From assembly GCA_963707875.1 (NCBI GenBank), contig CAVPRU010000002.1:438442-502441 (forward strand): a DNA stretch of 64,000 nucleotides, read 5' to 3'. Each line of letters opens with the position of its first letter. Position 1 is the stretch's first letter. The notes beneath the pieces were generated by a model. The model saw only the letters and a list, made by a program, of their open reading frames with translations. It ran no database searches and was not told where the DNA came from. This stretch comes from SZUA-320 sp963707875 (lineage in GTDB: Bacteria; Gemmatimonadota; Gemmatimonadetes; Gemmatimonadales; GWC2-71-9). Below, piece by piece: positions 1-7,258 of the stretch. The translations under genes and the position numbers were made by a program.

Positions 1-2
1 CT

Positions 3-107
3 TGGATCGCCATGCTGACCACCACCATGACCGGGATGAAGGCCAAGTGCCTGACGAAGCGCCGCTGTGCAGCGGGCCGCGTCTCGGTGGTGTCAGGTAG
101 CGACTAG
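3..107 (+). CDS. Possible C-terminal end of a truncated upstream gene
   Basis: An open frame enters from the left edge and ends at a TAG at 105-107, giving a 34-residue tail that is Thr- and Met-rich and then basic. It is followed 23 bases later by a strong hairpin terminator, which fits a gene ending here. There is not enough sequence to name a family, and frame 2 is also open to about position 97, so the reading frame is a guess. Confidence 0.25.
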   Translation, partial: WIAMLTTTMTGMKAKCLTKRRCAAGRVSVVSGSD

Positions 108-130
108 ACTGACCCGCATCCAGACCTGAC

Positions 131-164
131 GCCCCGCTGCATCTCCCGATGCGGCGGGGCTTTT
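131..164 (+). terminator. Rho-independent terminator ahead of the lysine operon
   Basis: A nearly perfect GC-rich stem (GCCCCGC.GCAT pairing with ATGC.GCGGGGC, loop ctcccg) is followed directly by TTTT. It ends only about 12 bases before the first start codon of the lysine operon. It either ends the preceding gene, with a promoter squeezed around or inside it, or acts as an attenuator-like leader. Confidence 0.8.
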
Positions 165-176
165 CGCATGAGGACC

Positions 177-1178
177 ATGGACACCCTTGCGCTGGCCCGA
201 GCACTGATTCGCCTCCCCTCCCCCTCAGGGGAGGAGGGCCCGGTCGTCGACTACCTGGCGCGGCTTCTTGGGGAGGCGGGCTGGCAGGTGATCCGGCAAT
301 CGGTCTCTCCTGGGCGAGACAACCTCTATGCGACCCTCGGACCGCCACAGGTGGTGCTCTCCACCCATCTGGATGTGGTGCCGCCGGCCCTCGACTTCTC
401 GGAGGATGACGAGTGGCTCCATGGCCGTGGAAGCTGCGATGCGAAGGGGATCGCGGCGGCGATGGTCTCGGCGGCGGAGCATTTCCGCGAGGCCGGGGAG
501 CGCCGGGTGGGTCTCCTCTTCCTGGTCGGTGAGGAGGACGGGTCTGACGGGGCTGCGGCCGCTTCGGCACTTGAACCCAAGGGCCGGTGGCTGATCAACG
601 GCGAGCCCACCGAGAATCGACTGGTCATCGGTCACAAGGGCGCTCTCCGAGTGGAGCTCCGGGCCGAAGGGGTCGTGGCCCATTCGGGCTACCCCGAGGA
701 GGGACGCTCGGCGATCGACCTCCTGCTCCTGGCCCTGGAACGGATTCGGGCCCTTCCCCTGGGTGAGGAGGCCCTCCTGGGTAGCGGCTCAGTGAACATC
801 GGGACGGTGACCGGTGGGGTGGCCACCAACGTGCTCGCCCCTTCGGCCCACGCCGAACTGCTGATCCGGACGGTGGGCGCCGCCGAACCGCTGCAGGCGG
901 CGATCCTGGCCGCCATGCCGCCACACGTCTCCGCGACATTTCCCCTGGTCATCCCCCCTTTCCGCTCCCGGTCCTTGCCCGGGTGGGAGACGTCGACGGT
1001 CGGCTACACCACCGACCTGCCGCTGCTGTCCGGCTGGGGGGAGGGCTTTCTGCTCGGGCCCGGATCGATCCGGGTGGCCCACACCGACCGCGAACGGGTC
1101 CGGAAGAACGACCTGGTGGTCGGCCGCGACAACTACATCCAATTGATCACCCAACTCCTCAGGAACTCCGCGTCATGA
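177..1178 (+). CDS. dapE: M20-family amidohydrolase, probable succinyl-diaminopimelate desuccinylase
   Basis: A 333-residue dizinc M20 hydrolase. Visible metal and catalytic residues are His64/Asp66 (STHLD), Asp88 (GRGSCDAKG) and Glu119-Glu120 (VGEED), with a late His in the HTDRER motif. Being first in an operon with asd, lysC, dapB, dapA and dapD, it most likely removes the succinyl group from N-succinyl-LL-diaminopimelate. By sequence alone, ArgE- or LysK-like deacylases of the same family are alternatives. I chose the ATG at 177, preceded by GAGG, over an ATG at 168 that lies against the terminator T-run. The stop overlaps the asd start (ATGA). Confidence 0.8.
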   Translation: MDTLALARALIRLPSPSGEEGPVVDYLARLLGEAGWQVIRQSVSPGRDNLYATLGPPQVVLSTHLDVVPPALDFSEDDEWLHGRGSCDAKGIAAAMVSAAEHFREAGERRVGLLFLVGEEDGSDGAAAASALEPKGRWLINGEPTENRLVIGHKGALRVELRAEGVVAHSGYPEEGRSAIDLLLLALERIRALPLGEEALLGSGSVNIGTVTGGVATNVLAPSAHAELLIRTVGAAEPLQAAILAAMPPHVSATFPLVIPPFRSRSLPGWETSTVGYTTDLPLLSGWGEGFLLGPGSIRVAHTDRERVRKNDLVVGRDNYIQLITQLLRNSAS

Positions 1179-2233
1179 CCCGCCCCCGCGTTGCCGTCTC
1201 GATCCTCGGTGCCACCGGCACAGTCGGTCAGCAGTTTGTCCGACTCCTGGCCAATCACCCGTGGTTTGAGATCGTCCAGGTGGCGGCATCGGAGCAGAGT
1301 GCGGGCAGGCCCTATGCGGAAGCCGTGCGGTGGCGGGACGCGGCCCCAATTCCAGAGAGCGTGGCCGGTCTCATCGTCCGACGCTGCGATGCCACGCTCG
1401 ATGCACCGATCGCGTTCTCAGCACTCGACGGGTCCCTGGCCGGACCCCTGGAGCAGGAACTGGCCGCGGCGGGCGTGCAGGTGGTCTCCAATGCCAGCTC
1501 TCACCGGATGGACCCGCTGGTCCCGCTGCTGATCCCGGAGGTCAACCCCGATCACCTGGGCCTTCTGGCGGCCCAGCGCAAGGCGCGTGGCTGGACCGGA
1601 GGGATCGTCGCCAACCCGAACTGTTCCACCGCCGCGATCGTCCTCAGCCTGGCCCCCCTGCACCAGGCCTTCGGCGTGGAGCGACTGGTGGTCGCCACCA
1701 TGCAGGCGATTTCCGGGGCCGGGTACCCGGGCGTGGCCGCGCTCGACATCGCAGGGAACGTGGTGCCCTTCATTGGGGGGGAGGAGGAGAAGATCGAGCA
1801 GGAGACCCGGAAGCTGTTCGGGGAGTATGCGGCAGGGACCGTCGAGGAAGCGCCGATCACGGTGAGCGCTCACACCAACCGGGTCCCGGTCGTCGACGGC
1901 CACCTGGCCGCGCTCTCCGTGGGGTTCCGCACCAGGCCCGGTGTGGAGAACGCGGAAGCCGCCATCGAGGCCTTCCGACCCCCTGCCGCTGTCGCGGCGC
2001 TGCCCTCTACTCCGGCCAGGCCGGTGGTGTTCGACCCCCGAGTCGACCGACCGCAGCCGCGGCTCGATCTGCTGGCCGGGGACGGCATGACTGTCACGGT
2101 GGGGCGGGTCCGGCCCTGCCCCCTGTTCGACTTGCGGCTGGTGGTTCTGGGCCACAATACGGTGCGGGGTGCGGCCGGAGCCGCGATTCAGAACGCGGAG
2201 CTGCTGGTGGCGACGGGCGAGGTGACCAGATGA
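1175..2233 (+). CDS. asd: Aspartate-semialdehyde dehydrogenase
   Basis: A 352-residue enzyme that reduces aspartyl phosphate to aspartate semialdehyde with NADPH, the second step toward lysine, threonine and methionine. The N-terminal dinucleotide loop is LGATGTVGQ (11-19). The active-site Cys150 lies in NPNCST, and a likely catalytic His233 lies in SAHTNRVPV. Length and motif spacing fit the archaeal/fungal-type branch rather than the E. coli type. The ATG overlaps the upstream stop, and its own TGA overlaps the lysC start, so translation is coupled along the operon. Confidence 0.93.
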   Translation: MTRPRVAVSILGATGTVGQQFVRLLANHPWFEIVQVAASEQSAGRPYAEAVRWRDAAPIPESVAGLIVRRCDATLDAPIAFSALDGSLAGPLEQELAAAGVQVVSNASSHRMDPLVPLLIPEVNPDHLGLLAAQRKARGWTGGIVANPNCSTAAIVLSLAPLHQAFGVERLVVATMQAISGAGYPGVAALDIAGNVVPFIGGEEEKIEQETRKLFGEYAAGTVEEAPITVSAHTNRVPVVDGHLAALSVGFRTRPGVENAEAAIEAFRPPAAVAALPSTPARPVVFDPRVDRPQPRLDLLAGDGMTVTVGRVRPCPLFDLRLVVLGHNTVRGAAGAAIQNAELLVATGEVTR

Positions 2234-3585
2234 TCGTCTGCAAGTTCGGCGGAACCTCGGTGGGAGACCCGGCCGCCCTTGAGCGGCTGGTGGGCATCGT
2301 GAAGGCCCGTCAGGGAGAACGGCCGGTCCTGGTGCTCTCCGCGCTCAGTGGAGTGACCAACGGCCTGCTGGCCCTGGTCCGGGCCCAACCAGCGGAGCGG
2401 CAGGCGCAGTTGACTCAGCTCATGACCCGACACGAGGACCTGGCACGCACCCTCACGGTCCCGGGCGACTCGCTGGTGGCCCTCCGGGCCGATGCCGCCA
2501 CCATCGCCGAGCGGCTTGCCGGAGCGTCGCAGGCGGCGGTGGACGCCGAGTTGCAGGACTGGCTGGTGGCGCACGGGGAGCTCTGGAGTACCAGGCTGGT
2601 GACGGTGGCGCTGGAACGAGCTGGAGTGCCAGCCACCTGGGTGGACATCCGTCCCGTGATGCGAACTGGCGAGCAGTTCACACGTGGGGTGCCGGATCAG
2701 GCGGGACTCCCCGGTCGGGCGCTGGCCGTGTTCGGTCCGCTCCTCGACGAAGGTCGAGTGCCGGTGACCCAGGGGTTCATCGGATCGACGATCGATGGGC
2801 GGACCACTACCCTGGGCCGCGGTGGCTCGGACTACAGCGCCACCCTGCTGGGCGCAGCGCTCGAGGCGGAGCGCGTGGAGATCTGGACCGATGTGGACGG
2901 GATCATGACCGCGGACCCGCGGATCGTTCCCGAGGCGCGGGTGCTCCGGACCACTTCCCACCTGGAGGCCGCGGAGCTGTCGGCATTCGGCGCGAAGGTC
3001 CTCCACCCCGCGACCCAGGCGCCGCTGCTCGAGCGTGGGATCACCTGCGTGGTGCTCAATTCCTTCGCTCCCGAACGGCTGGGGACCACCATCGTGAGCG
3101 GCTTCCGGCCGGAACCGGTCATGGGTTGTTCCCCGGTTCGGGCGGTGTCCTGGAAGCCGGGAGTGACCCTGCTCAACATCCGCTCACCCCGGATGCTCGG
3201 TGCCAGCGGCTTTCTCTACCGGTTGTTCGGGGTCTTCCAGCAGCATGGCGTGGCGGTGGACGTGCTGGCCAGCAGCGAGGTCAATGTCTCACTCACGGTC
3301 GATGCCGACGGCCCTCTGGAGGCATTGTGCCGGGACCTTGAGCCGCTCGGCGAGGTCACTCTCTACCCCAACCGGGCCATCATCGCGGTGGTCGGGGTGG
3401 ATCTCCGGGGAACCCGGGGGCTCGCAGGGCGGCTCTTTCAGGCCGTGCGGGAGATCAACGTCGAGGTGATTTCTCAGGGGGCCTCGGAGATCAACGTGAC
3501 CTTCGTGGTGAAGGCCGAGGACGGCGCCGAGGCGGTTCGCCGGCTGCACCGCGAGTTCTTCGGGCCGGCGGCGGTGGCCGCGTGA
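2230..3585 (+). CDS. lysC: Aspartate kinase
   Basis: A 451-residue monofunctional aspartokinase that phosphorylates aspartate at the entry to the pathway. It opens with the KFGGTSV nucleotide-binding motif, has the TTLGRGGSDYSA substrate loop and the WTDVDGIMTADPR segment, and ends in two ACT-type regulatory modules (about residues 310-451). Feedback inhibition by lysine and/or threonine is expected from the family. The start ATG overlaps the asd stop and the stop overlaps the dapB start. Adjacent asd and dap genes suggest control mainly toward diaminopimelate and lysine. Confidence 0.93.
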   Translation: MIVCKFGGTSVGDPAALERLVGIVKARQGERPVLVLSALSGVTNGLLALVRAQPAERQAQLTQLMTRHEDLARTLTVPGDSLVALRADAATIAERLAGASQAAVDAELQDWLVAHGELWSTRLVTVALERAGVPATWVDIRPVMRTGEQFTRGVPDQAGLPGRALAVFGPLLDEGRVPVTQGFIGSTIDGRTTTLGRGGSDYSATLLGAALEAERVEIWTDVDGIMTADPRIVPEARVLRTTSHLEAAELSAFGAKVLHPATQAPLLERGITCVVLNSFAPERLGTTIVSGFRPEPVMGCSPVRAVSWKPGVTLLNIRSPRMLGASGFLYRLFGVFQQHGVAVDVLASSEVNVSLTVDADGPLEALCRDLEPLGEVTLYPNRAIIAVVGVDLRGTRGLAGRLFQAVREINVEVISQGASEINVTFVVKAEDGAEAVRRLHREFFGPAAVAA

Positions 3586-4280
3586 TGCGAATCGCACTGG
3601 TGGGCACCGGACGGATGGGGCAGGCGGTGCGCCGCGTTGCGGAGGAGCGGGGGCACAGGGTTGTCGCTGGAATCGGCAGCGGAATGAACCGTGGCGGGAC
3701 CGGGATCACCCGCGAGCGCCTGGCCGACGCCGAGGTCGTGGTCGAATTCACCAACCCCGACGCGGTGGTGGGGAACCTGCTTCGGCTGGTGGAGCTGGGC
3801 GTCCCGGTGGTGACCGGTACCACCGGGTGGAGCGAGGAGCTCCCCCGGGTGGTCGCCGCCGTGGAGGCAAGGGGCTCCGCGCTGCTGCACGCCCCGAATT
3901 TCTCGATCGGGGCACAGTTGCTGGGACGAGCCGCGCGCGAGGTCGCTGCCGCCATCCGTGGGCGGGAGGGCTTCGATGCTGGTATTACCGAGGCCCACCA
4001 CCGGGAGAAACGCGATGCCCCTTCGGGGACCGCCCTCGCCCTCCAGCGGCAGCTCCAGGTGGTGGATCCGACCCGGGGGTGGCCCATCATCTCGGTTCGG
4101 ACTGGATGGGTTCCGGGGACCCACACCCTGGAGATCGAAGGCCGGTTCGAAACCCTGACGATTACCCACACGGTCCGGGATCGGGCCGTCTTTGCCGAAG
4201 GCGCCGTCGTCGCCGCGGAATGGCTCAAGGGCCGCCGCGGCGTCTTCACGTTGGATCACCTGCTGGGAGGAACCTCATGA
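3585..4280 (+). CDS. dapB: 4-hydroxy-tetrahydrodipicolinate reductase
   Basis: A protein of 231 residues that reduces the dapA product to tetrahydrodipicolinate with NAD(P)H. The Rossmann motif GTGRMGQA is at the N-terminus, and the family signature EAHHREKRDAPSGTA with its paired catalytic His is near residue 140. The start is set at the ATG at 3585, which overlaps the lysC TGA; a GTG one codon upstream (3582) is also possible. It is slightly short for the family but has both signature regions. Confidence 0.92.
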   Translation: MRIALVGTGRMGQAVRRVAEERGHRVVAGIGSGMNRGGTGITRERLADAEVVVEFTNPDAVVGNLLRLVELGVPVVTGTTGWSEELPRVVAAVEARGSALLHAPNFSIGAQLLGRAAREVAAAIRGREGFDAGITEAHHREKRDAPSGTALALQRQLQVVDPTRGWPIISVRTGWVPGTHTLEIEGRFETLTITHTVRDRAVFAEGAVVAAEWLKGRRGVFTLDHLLGGTS

Positions 4281-5173
4281 CGATCACTCTGCGGGGGACC
4301 GGAACGGCCCTGGTCACGCCGTTCACGGAGGACGGGACGGTGGACCAGACCGCGTTGGTGCAGCTGGTCGACTGGCAGCTCGAGCAGGGCATCGACTTCC
4401 TGGTGCCGTGCGGGTCGACCGGGGAGGCCCAGACCCTGAGCGAGATGGAGCGAGCCCGGGTGGTGGCGGTGGTCGTCGAAGCGGCCGCAGGTCGGGTGCC
4501 CGTCATCGGGGGGATCTCGGCCAACGATACTGCCCGGGGCGTGGCCGAGGCACTGGTGCTCGGACGGCTCGGGGTGCAGGCGCTGATGGTGGTCACCCCG
4601 TACTACAACAAGCCGACCCAGACCGGGCTGGAGCGTCATTTCAGCGCGGTGGCCGACGCGGCACCGGTGCCGATCATGATGTACACGGTACCCGGCCGAA
4701 CTGCCGTGCACCTCGCTGCCCAGACCACTCTCCGCCTTGCCTCCCATCCCAACATCATCGCCGTGAAGGACGCCACCGCCGACCTGAACTGGGCGATGGC
4801 GGTGATCCGCGACCGCCCGGACGGCTTCACGGTGTTGTCAGGGGAGGATGGCCTGCTGCTCCCCCACCTGGCCTGCGGAGGGGATGGCATCGTCTCGGTG
4901 GCCTCGAACGTGGTACCCGATCTGATCGCCACGATCACCCGGTATGGGTTGGCGGGAGACTTCCGTCAGGCCCGGGAACTTCAGCTCCGGCTGGTACCGT
5001 TGATCGCGGCCCTGTTCCATGAGACCAACCCGATTCCCGTCAAGGCGGCCCTCCACCTCGAGGGCCGGATCGCCGATGTTCTGCGGCTGCCCTTGGTACC
5101 GGCGTCCGCCGCGACCCGGGCCGTGCTGGCTCGGGCCCTGGAGGAGGTGGGTGTGGTCGGAGTGGCGGCATGA
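4277..5173 (+). CDS. dapA: 4-hydroxy-tetrahydrodipicolinate synthase
   Basis: A 298-residue class I aldolase-type TIM barrel that condenses pyruvate with aspartate semialdehyde. The Schiff-base Lys164 is in IIAVKDATADL. The catalytic Tyr136 is in MMYTVPGRT, and the pyruvate-binding loop is PCGSTGEAQTL (44-54). A GGAGG Shine-Dalgarno ends seven bases before the ATG, which overlaps the dapB stop. Full length for the family. Confidence 0.95.
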   Translation: MTITLRGTGTALVTPFTEDGTVDQTALVQLVDWQLEQGIDFLVPCGSTGEAQTLSEMERARVVAVVVEAAAGRVPVIGGISANDTARGVAEALVLGRLGVQALMVVTPYYNKPTQTGLERHFSAVADAAPVPIMMYTVPGRTAVHLAAQTTLRLASHPNIIAVKDATADLNWAMAVIRDRPDGFTVLSGEDGLLLPHLACGGDGIVSVASNVVPDLIATITRYGLAGDFRQARELQLRLVPLIAALFHETNPIPVKAALHLEGRIADVLRLPLVPASAATRAVLARALEEVGVVGVAA

Positions 5174-6021
5174 CGGAGGGTCCGGTCGCCATCCTGCAGG
5201 AGAGGATCGAGCGCCACGCCGCCGGAGTGGGTCCGGGGGAGGAGTCGGCGGCTCGAGCGACGTTCGAGGAGCTCAAGCGGGCCCTGGAAGGTGGCGCCGT
5301 GCGGGCCGCGGAACGGGGAGCTGATGGCGTCTGGCGGGCCAACGCCTGGGTCAAGACGGGAATCCTGCTCGGATTCCGACTTGGACGCACGGTCGTGTGT
5401 GAGCCGGCCGGCCCGCTCGCCTTCCTGGACAAGGACACCTTCCCGGTCCGGCGGTTTGCCCTGGAGGACGGGGTCCGGCTGGTGCCCGGCGGGTCCACGG
5501 TGCGGGAGGGTGCCCACCTGGCTCCGGGAGTGATCTGCCTGCCCCCGATGTTCGTCAACACTGGTGCCTGGGTCGGGGCGGGGACGATGATCGACAGTCA
5601 CGCCCTGGTGGGCTCCTGCGCACAGATCGGCGCCCGGGTGCATCTCTCGGCGGCGGCCCAGATCGGCGGGGTCCTGGAGCCGGTGGGGGCCTTGCCCGTG
5701 ATCATTGAGGATGACGTCTTGATCGGCGGCAACTGCGGGATCTACGAGGGGGCGATAGTGCGGGAGCGGGCGGTGCTGGCTCCGGGGACGATTCTCACTG
5801 GCGGGACGGTGGTCTTCGACCTGGTGCACGACCGAAGCTATCGGCGAGAGGGGGATAGACCGCTCGAGATCCCGGCCGGGGCGGTGGTGGTGCCGGGGTC
5901 ACGTCCGGTGCGGCGGGGGCCTGGGGCCGCAGCGGGGATCCAGCTCTACGCCCCGGTGATCGTCAAGTACCGGGACGAGAGGACCGATGCCGCGACCGCG
6001 CTTGAGGAGCTGCTCCGGTAG
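5170..6021 (+). CDS. dapD: Tetrahydrodipicolinate N-succinyltransferase
   Basis: A 283-residue left-handed beta-helix (hexapeptide-repeat) acyltransferase. The block from about 110 to 200 (MFVNTGAWVGAGTMIDSHA, GSCAQIGARVHLS, IGGVLEP, IIEDDVLIGGNCGIYEG) is the DapD signature. It transfers succinyl from succinyl-CoA to tetrahydrodipicolinate, so the operon uses the succinylase branch, consistent with the dapE-like first gene. The start overlaps the dapA stop. No aminotransferase (dapC), dapF or lysA is present here, so they must be elsewhere. Confidence 0.93.
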   Translation: MTEGPVAILQERIERHAAGVGPGEESAARATFEELKRALEGGAVRAAERGADGVWRANAWVKTGILLGFRLGRTVVCEPAGPLAFLDKDTFPVRRFALEDGVRLVPGGSTVREGAHLAPGVICLPPMFVNTGAWVGAGTMIDSHALVGSCAQIGARVHLSAAAQIGGVLEPVGALPVIIEDDVLIGGNCGIYEGAIVRERAVLAPGTILTGGTVVFDLVHDRSYRREGDRPLEIPAGAVVVPGSRPVRRGPGAAAGIQLYAPVIVKYRDERTDAATALEELLR

Positions 6022-6031
6022 CCCAGACGCA

Positions 6032-6057
6032 ACGAGCGCCCCAGCGGGGGCGCTCGT
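6032..6057. terminator. Bidirectional hairpin between convergent genes
   Basis: An 11-bp stem (ACGAGCGCCCC pairing with GGGGCGCTCGT, loop about AGCG) lies between the dapD stop at 6021 and the stop of the reverse-strand SWIB gene at 6082. There is no clear T-run on either strand, so its strength is uncertain. Confidence 0.6.
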
Positions 6058-6081
6058 AGTAACCCGTCGAACAGCGGGCGT

Positions 6082-6426
6082 CTAGCTGAGGTGCTTGTTC
6101 ACGATCTTGGTCATTTCGAACATCGAAACGACGTCCTTCTTGAACACGGCCCGCAGCTTGGCGTCGGCCCGGATGTTCCGACGATTCACTTTGTCCTGCA
6201 GGTTGTTCTTCTTGATGTACTGCCAGAGCTTCTTGGTGACCTGGGTCCGCGGCTGGGCCGAGGGACCGATGACCGCCGCGAGAGCCGCGCTCGGCATCAT
6301 CGGCTTCATGAAGGCCGCGTTCGGAGTCCGCTTGACCTTCTTCTTCGCCGCCTTCTTGGGGGCAGCCTTCTTGGTTGCCTTCTTCTTCGTGGCCTTCTTG
6401 GCCTTCTTGGCCTTCTTTGCCGCCAT
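6082..6426 (-). CDS. SWIB/MDM2-domain protein with lysine-rich N-terminal tail
   Basis: A 114-residue basic protein. Residues 1-33 are almost entirely Lys and Ala, with repeated KKA/KKAT units like histone H1 or HU-type tails. Residues of about 60-113 form a SWIB/MDM2 domain (TKKLWQYIKKNNLQD...RADAKLRAVF...MFEMTKIVNKHL). SWIB domains are best known from eukaryotic chromatin remodellers and occur in Chlamydiae and some other bacteria. A nucleoid or DNA-compaction role is inference from the tail. GGAG precedes the ATG. Confidence 0.85.
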   Translation of the reverse strand: MAAKKAKKAKKATKKKATKKAAPKKAAKKKVKRTPNAAFMKPMMPSAALAAVIGPSAQPRTQVTKKLWQYIKKNNLQDKVNRRNIRADAKLRAVFKKDVVSMFEMTKIVNKHLS

Positions 6427-6614
6427 AACGCTCCTCCGAGTGTGGGGACCGCATTACCTGGGAACTACGCCCCGAATGGGCGCCTCCTAAAAATAGCGAA
6501 AAGTCCCGTTTTCCGCCCGGGGGAATTCTCGATTTCCCCCGGGGCGGAGGAGACGCGCCCTCGGGGGTCCTCCCGAGGAGGCAGCCAGGCCCCGCCGGGA
6601 TTAGCATCCACCCC

Positions 6615-7184
6615 ATGTCGGACACTCCTTCCCCGACTCCCAGCGCACCGACCCGTCGGGGGCTCCGCCTCCTATGGAGCGTCGCCCTGGCGGCGTTCTG
6701 GGTCTTCATTCTGTTCCGGCTCGCCCCTCATCTCGGGGCCGTTTTCGGGATCGAATCCGGCGACCGGGTGGCTCCCAGCTACGACTACTCCACCCTCGAT
6801 GGAGGTACGGTGAGCAGCGCATCACTCCGGGGGAAGGTGGTGCTGGTCAACTTCTGGGCGACCTGGTGCACCCCCTGCCGGGTGGAGATGCCGCTGCTCC
6901 AGCGGATGGCGGAACGGCACGGTGAGGCGGGGCTGGTGGTGGTCGGCCTTTCCCGGGACGTCAGGCCCCCCGCCGAGGTTCGCCGCTTCCTCGAGGAGCG
7001 GGGGATCCACTACCCGGTGGCCATTGTGGGCCGGAAGGCGGAAATGGCCTTCGGGGGGATTCGGGGGTATCCCACCTCGTTCCTGATCGACCGGTCGGGC
7101 CGGGTACGGCACAAGGCCCTGGGCCCGCTGGCGATGGTTTCCTTCGAGCCGGCGGTCCGGCGATTGCTGGCTGCGCCCGAGTAG
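6615..7184 (+). CDS. TlpA-family membrane-anchored thiol-disulfide oxidoreductase
   Basis: A 189-residue protein with one transmembrane segment (about 19-42) followed by a periplasmic thioredoxin fold. The redox centre is WATWCTPCRVEMP, and the cis-Pro loop is GYPTSFLID. TlpA/ResA-type proteins usually reduce disulfides in cytochrome c maturation or protein repair outside the cytoplasm. No cytochrome genes are adjacent, so the substrate is unknown. The start has no strong Shine-Dalgarno; the gene stands alone and converges on the BNR-protein gene. Confidence 0.85.
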   Translation: MSDTPSPTPSAPTRRGLRLLWSVALAAFWVFILFRLAPHLGAVFGIESGDRVAPSYDYSTLDGGTVSSASLRGKVVLVNFWATWCTPCRVEMPLLQRMAERHGEAGLVVVGLSRDVRPPAEVRRFLEERGIHYPVAIVGRKAEMAFGGIRGYPTSFLIDRSGRVRHKALGPLAMVSFEPAVRRLLAAPE

Positions 7185-7197
7185 GTCCCCCAATGCA

Positions 7198-7227
7198 ATC
7201 ATCGGCACCGCGAGCGATGCCGATGAT
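7198..7227. terminator. Perfect inverted repeat between convergent genes
   Basis: ATCATCGGCA and TGCCGATGAT form a perfect 10-bp stem with a 10-base loop, midway between the stop of the TlpA-like gene (7184) and the stop of the reverse-strand BNR gene (7259). It probably ends transcription from both sides. Confidence 0.6.
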
Positions 7228-7258
7228 CGAAAGTACCAGTCCGGTCGGTGACGGACGG

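Noticed and set aside
1330..3585. A 751-residue extended aspartate kinase
   Set aside because: The extra N-terminal ~300 codons are an out-of-frame reading of asd; the kinase starts at 2230 with the KFGGTSV motif and an ATGA overlap.
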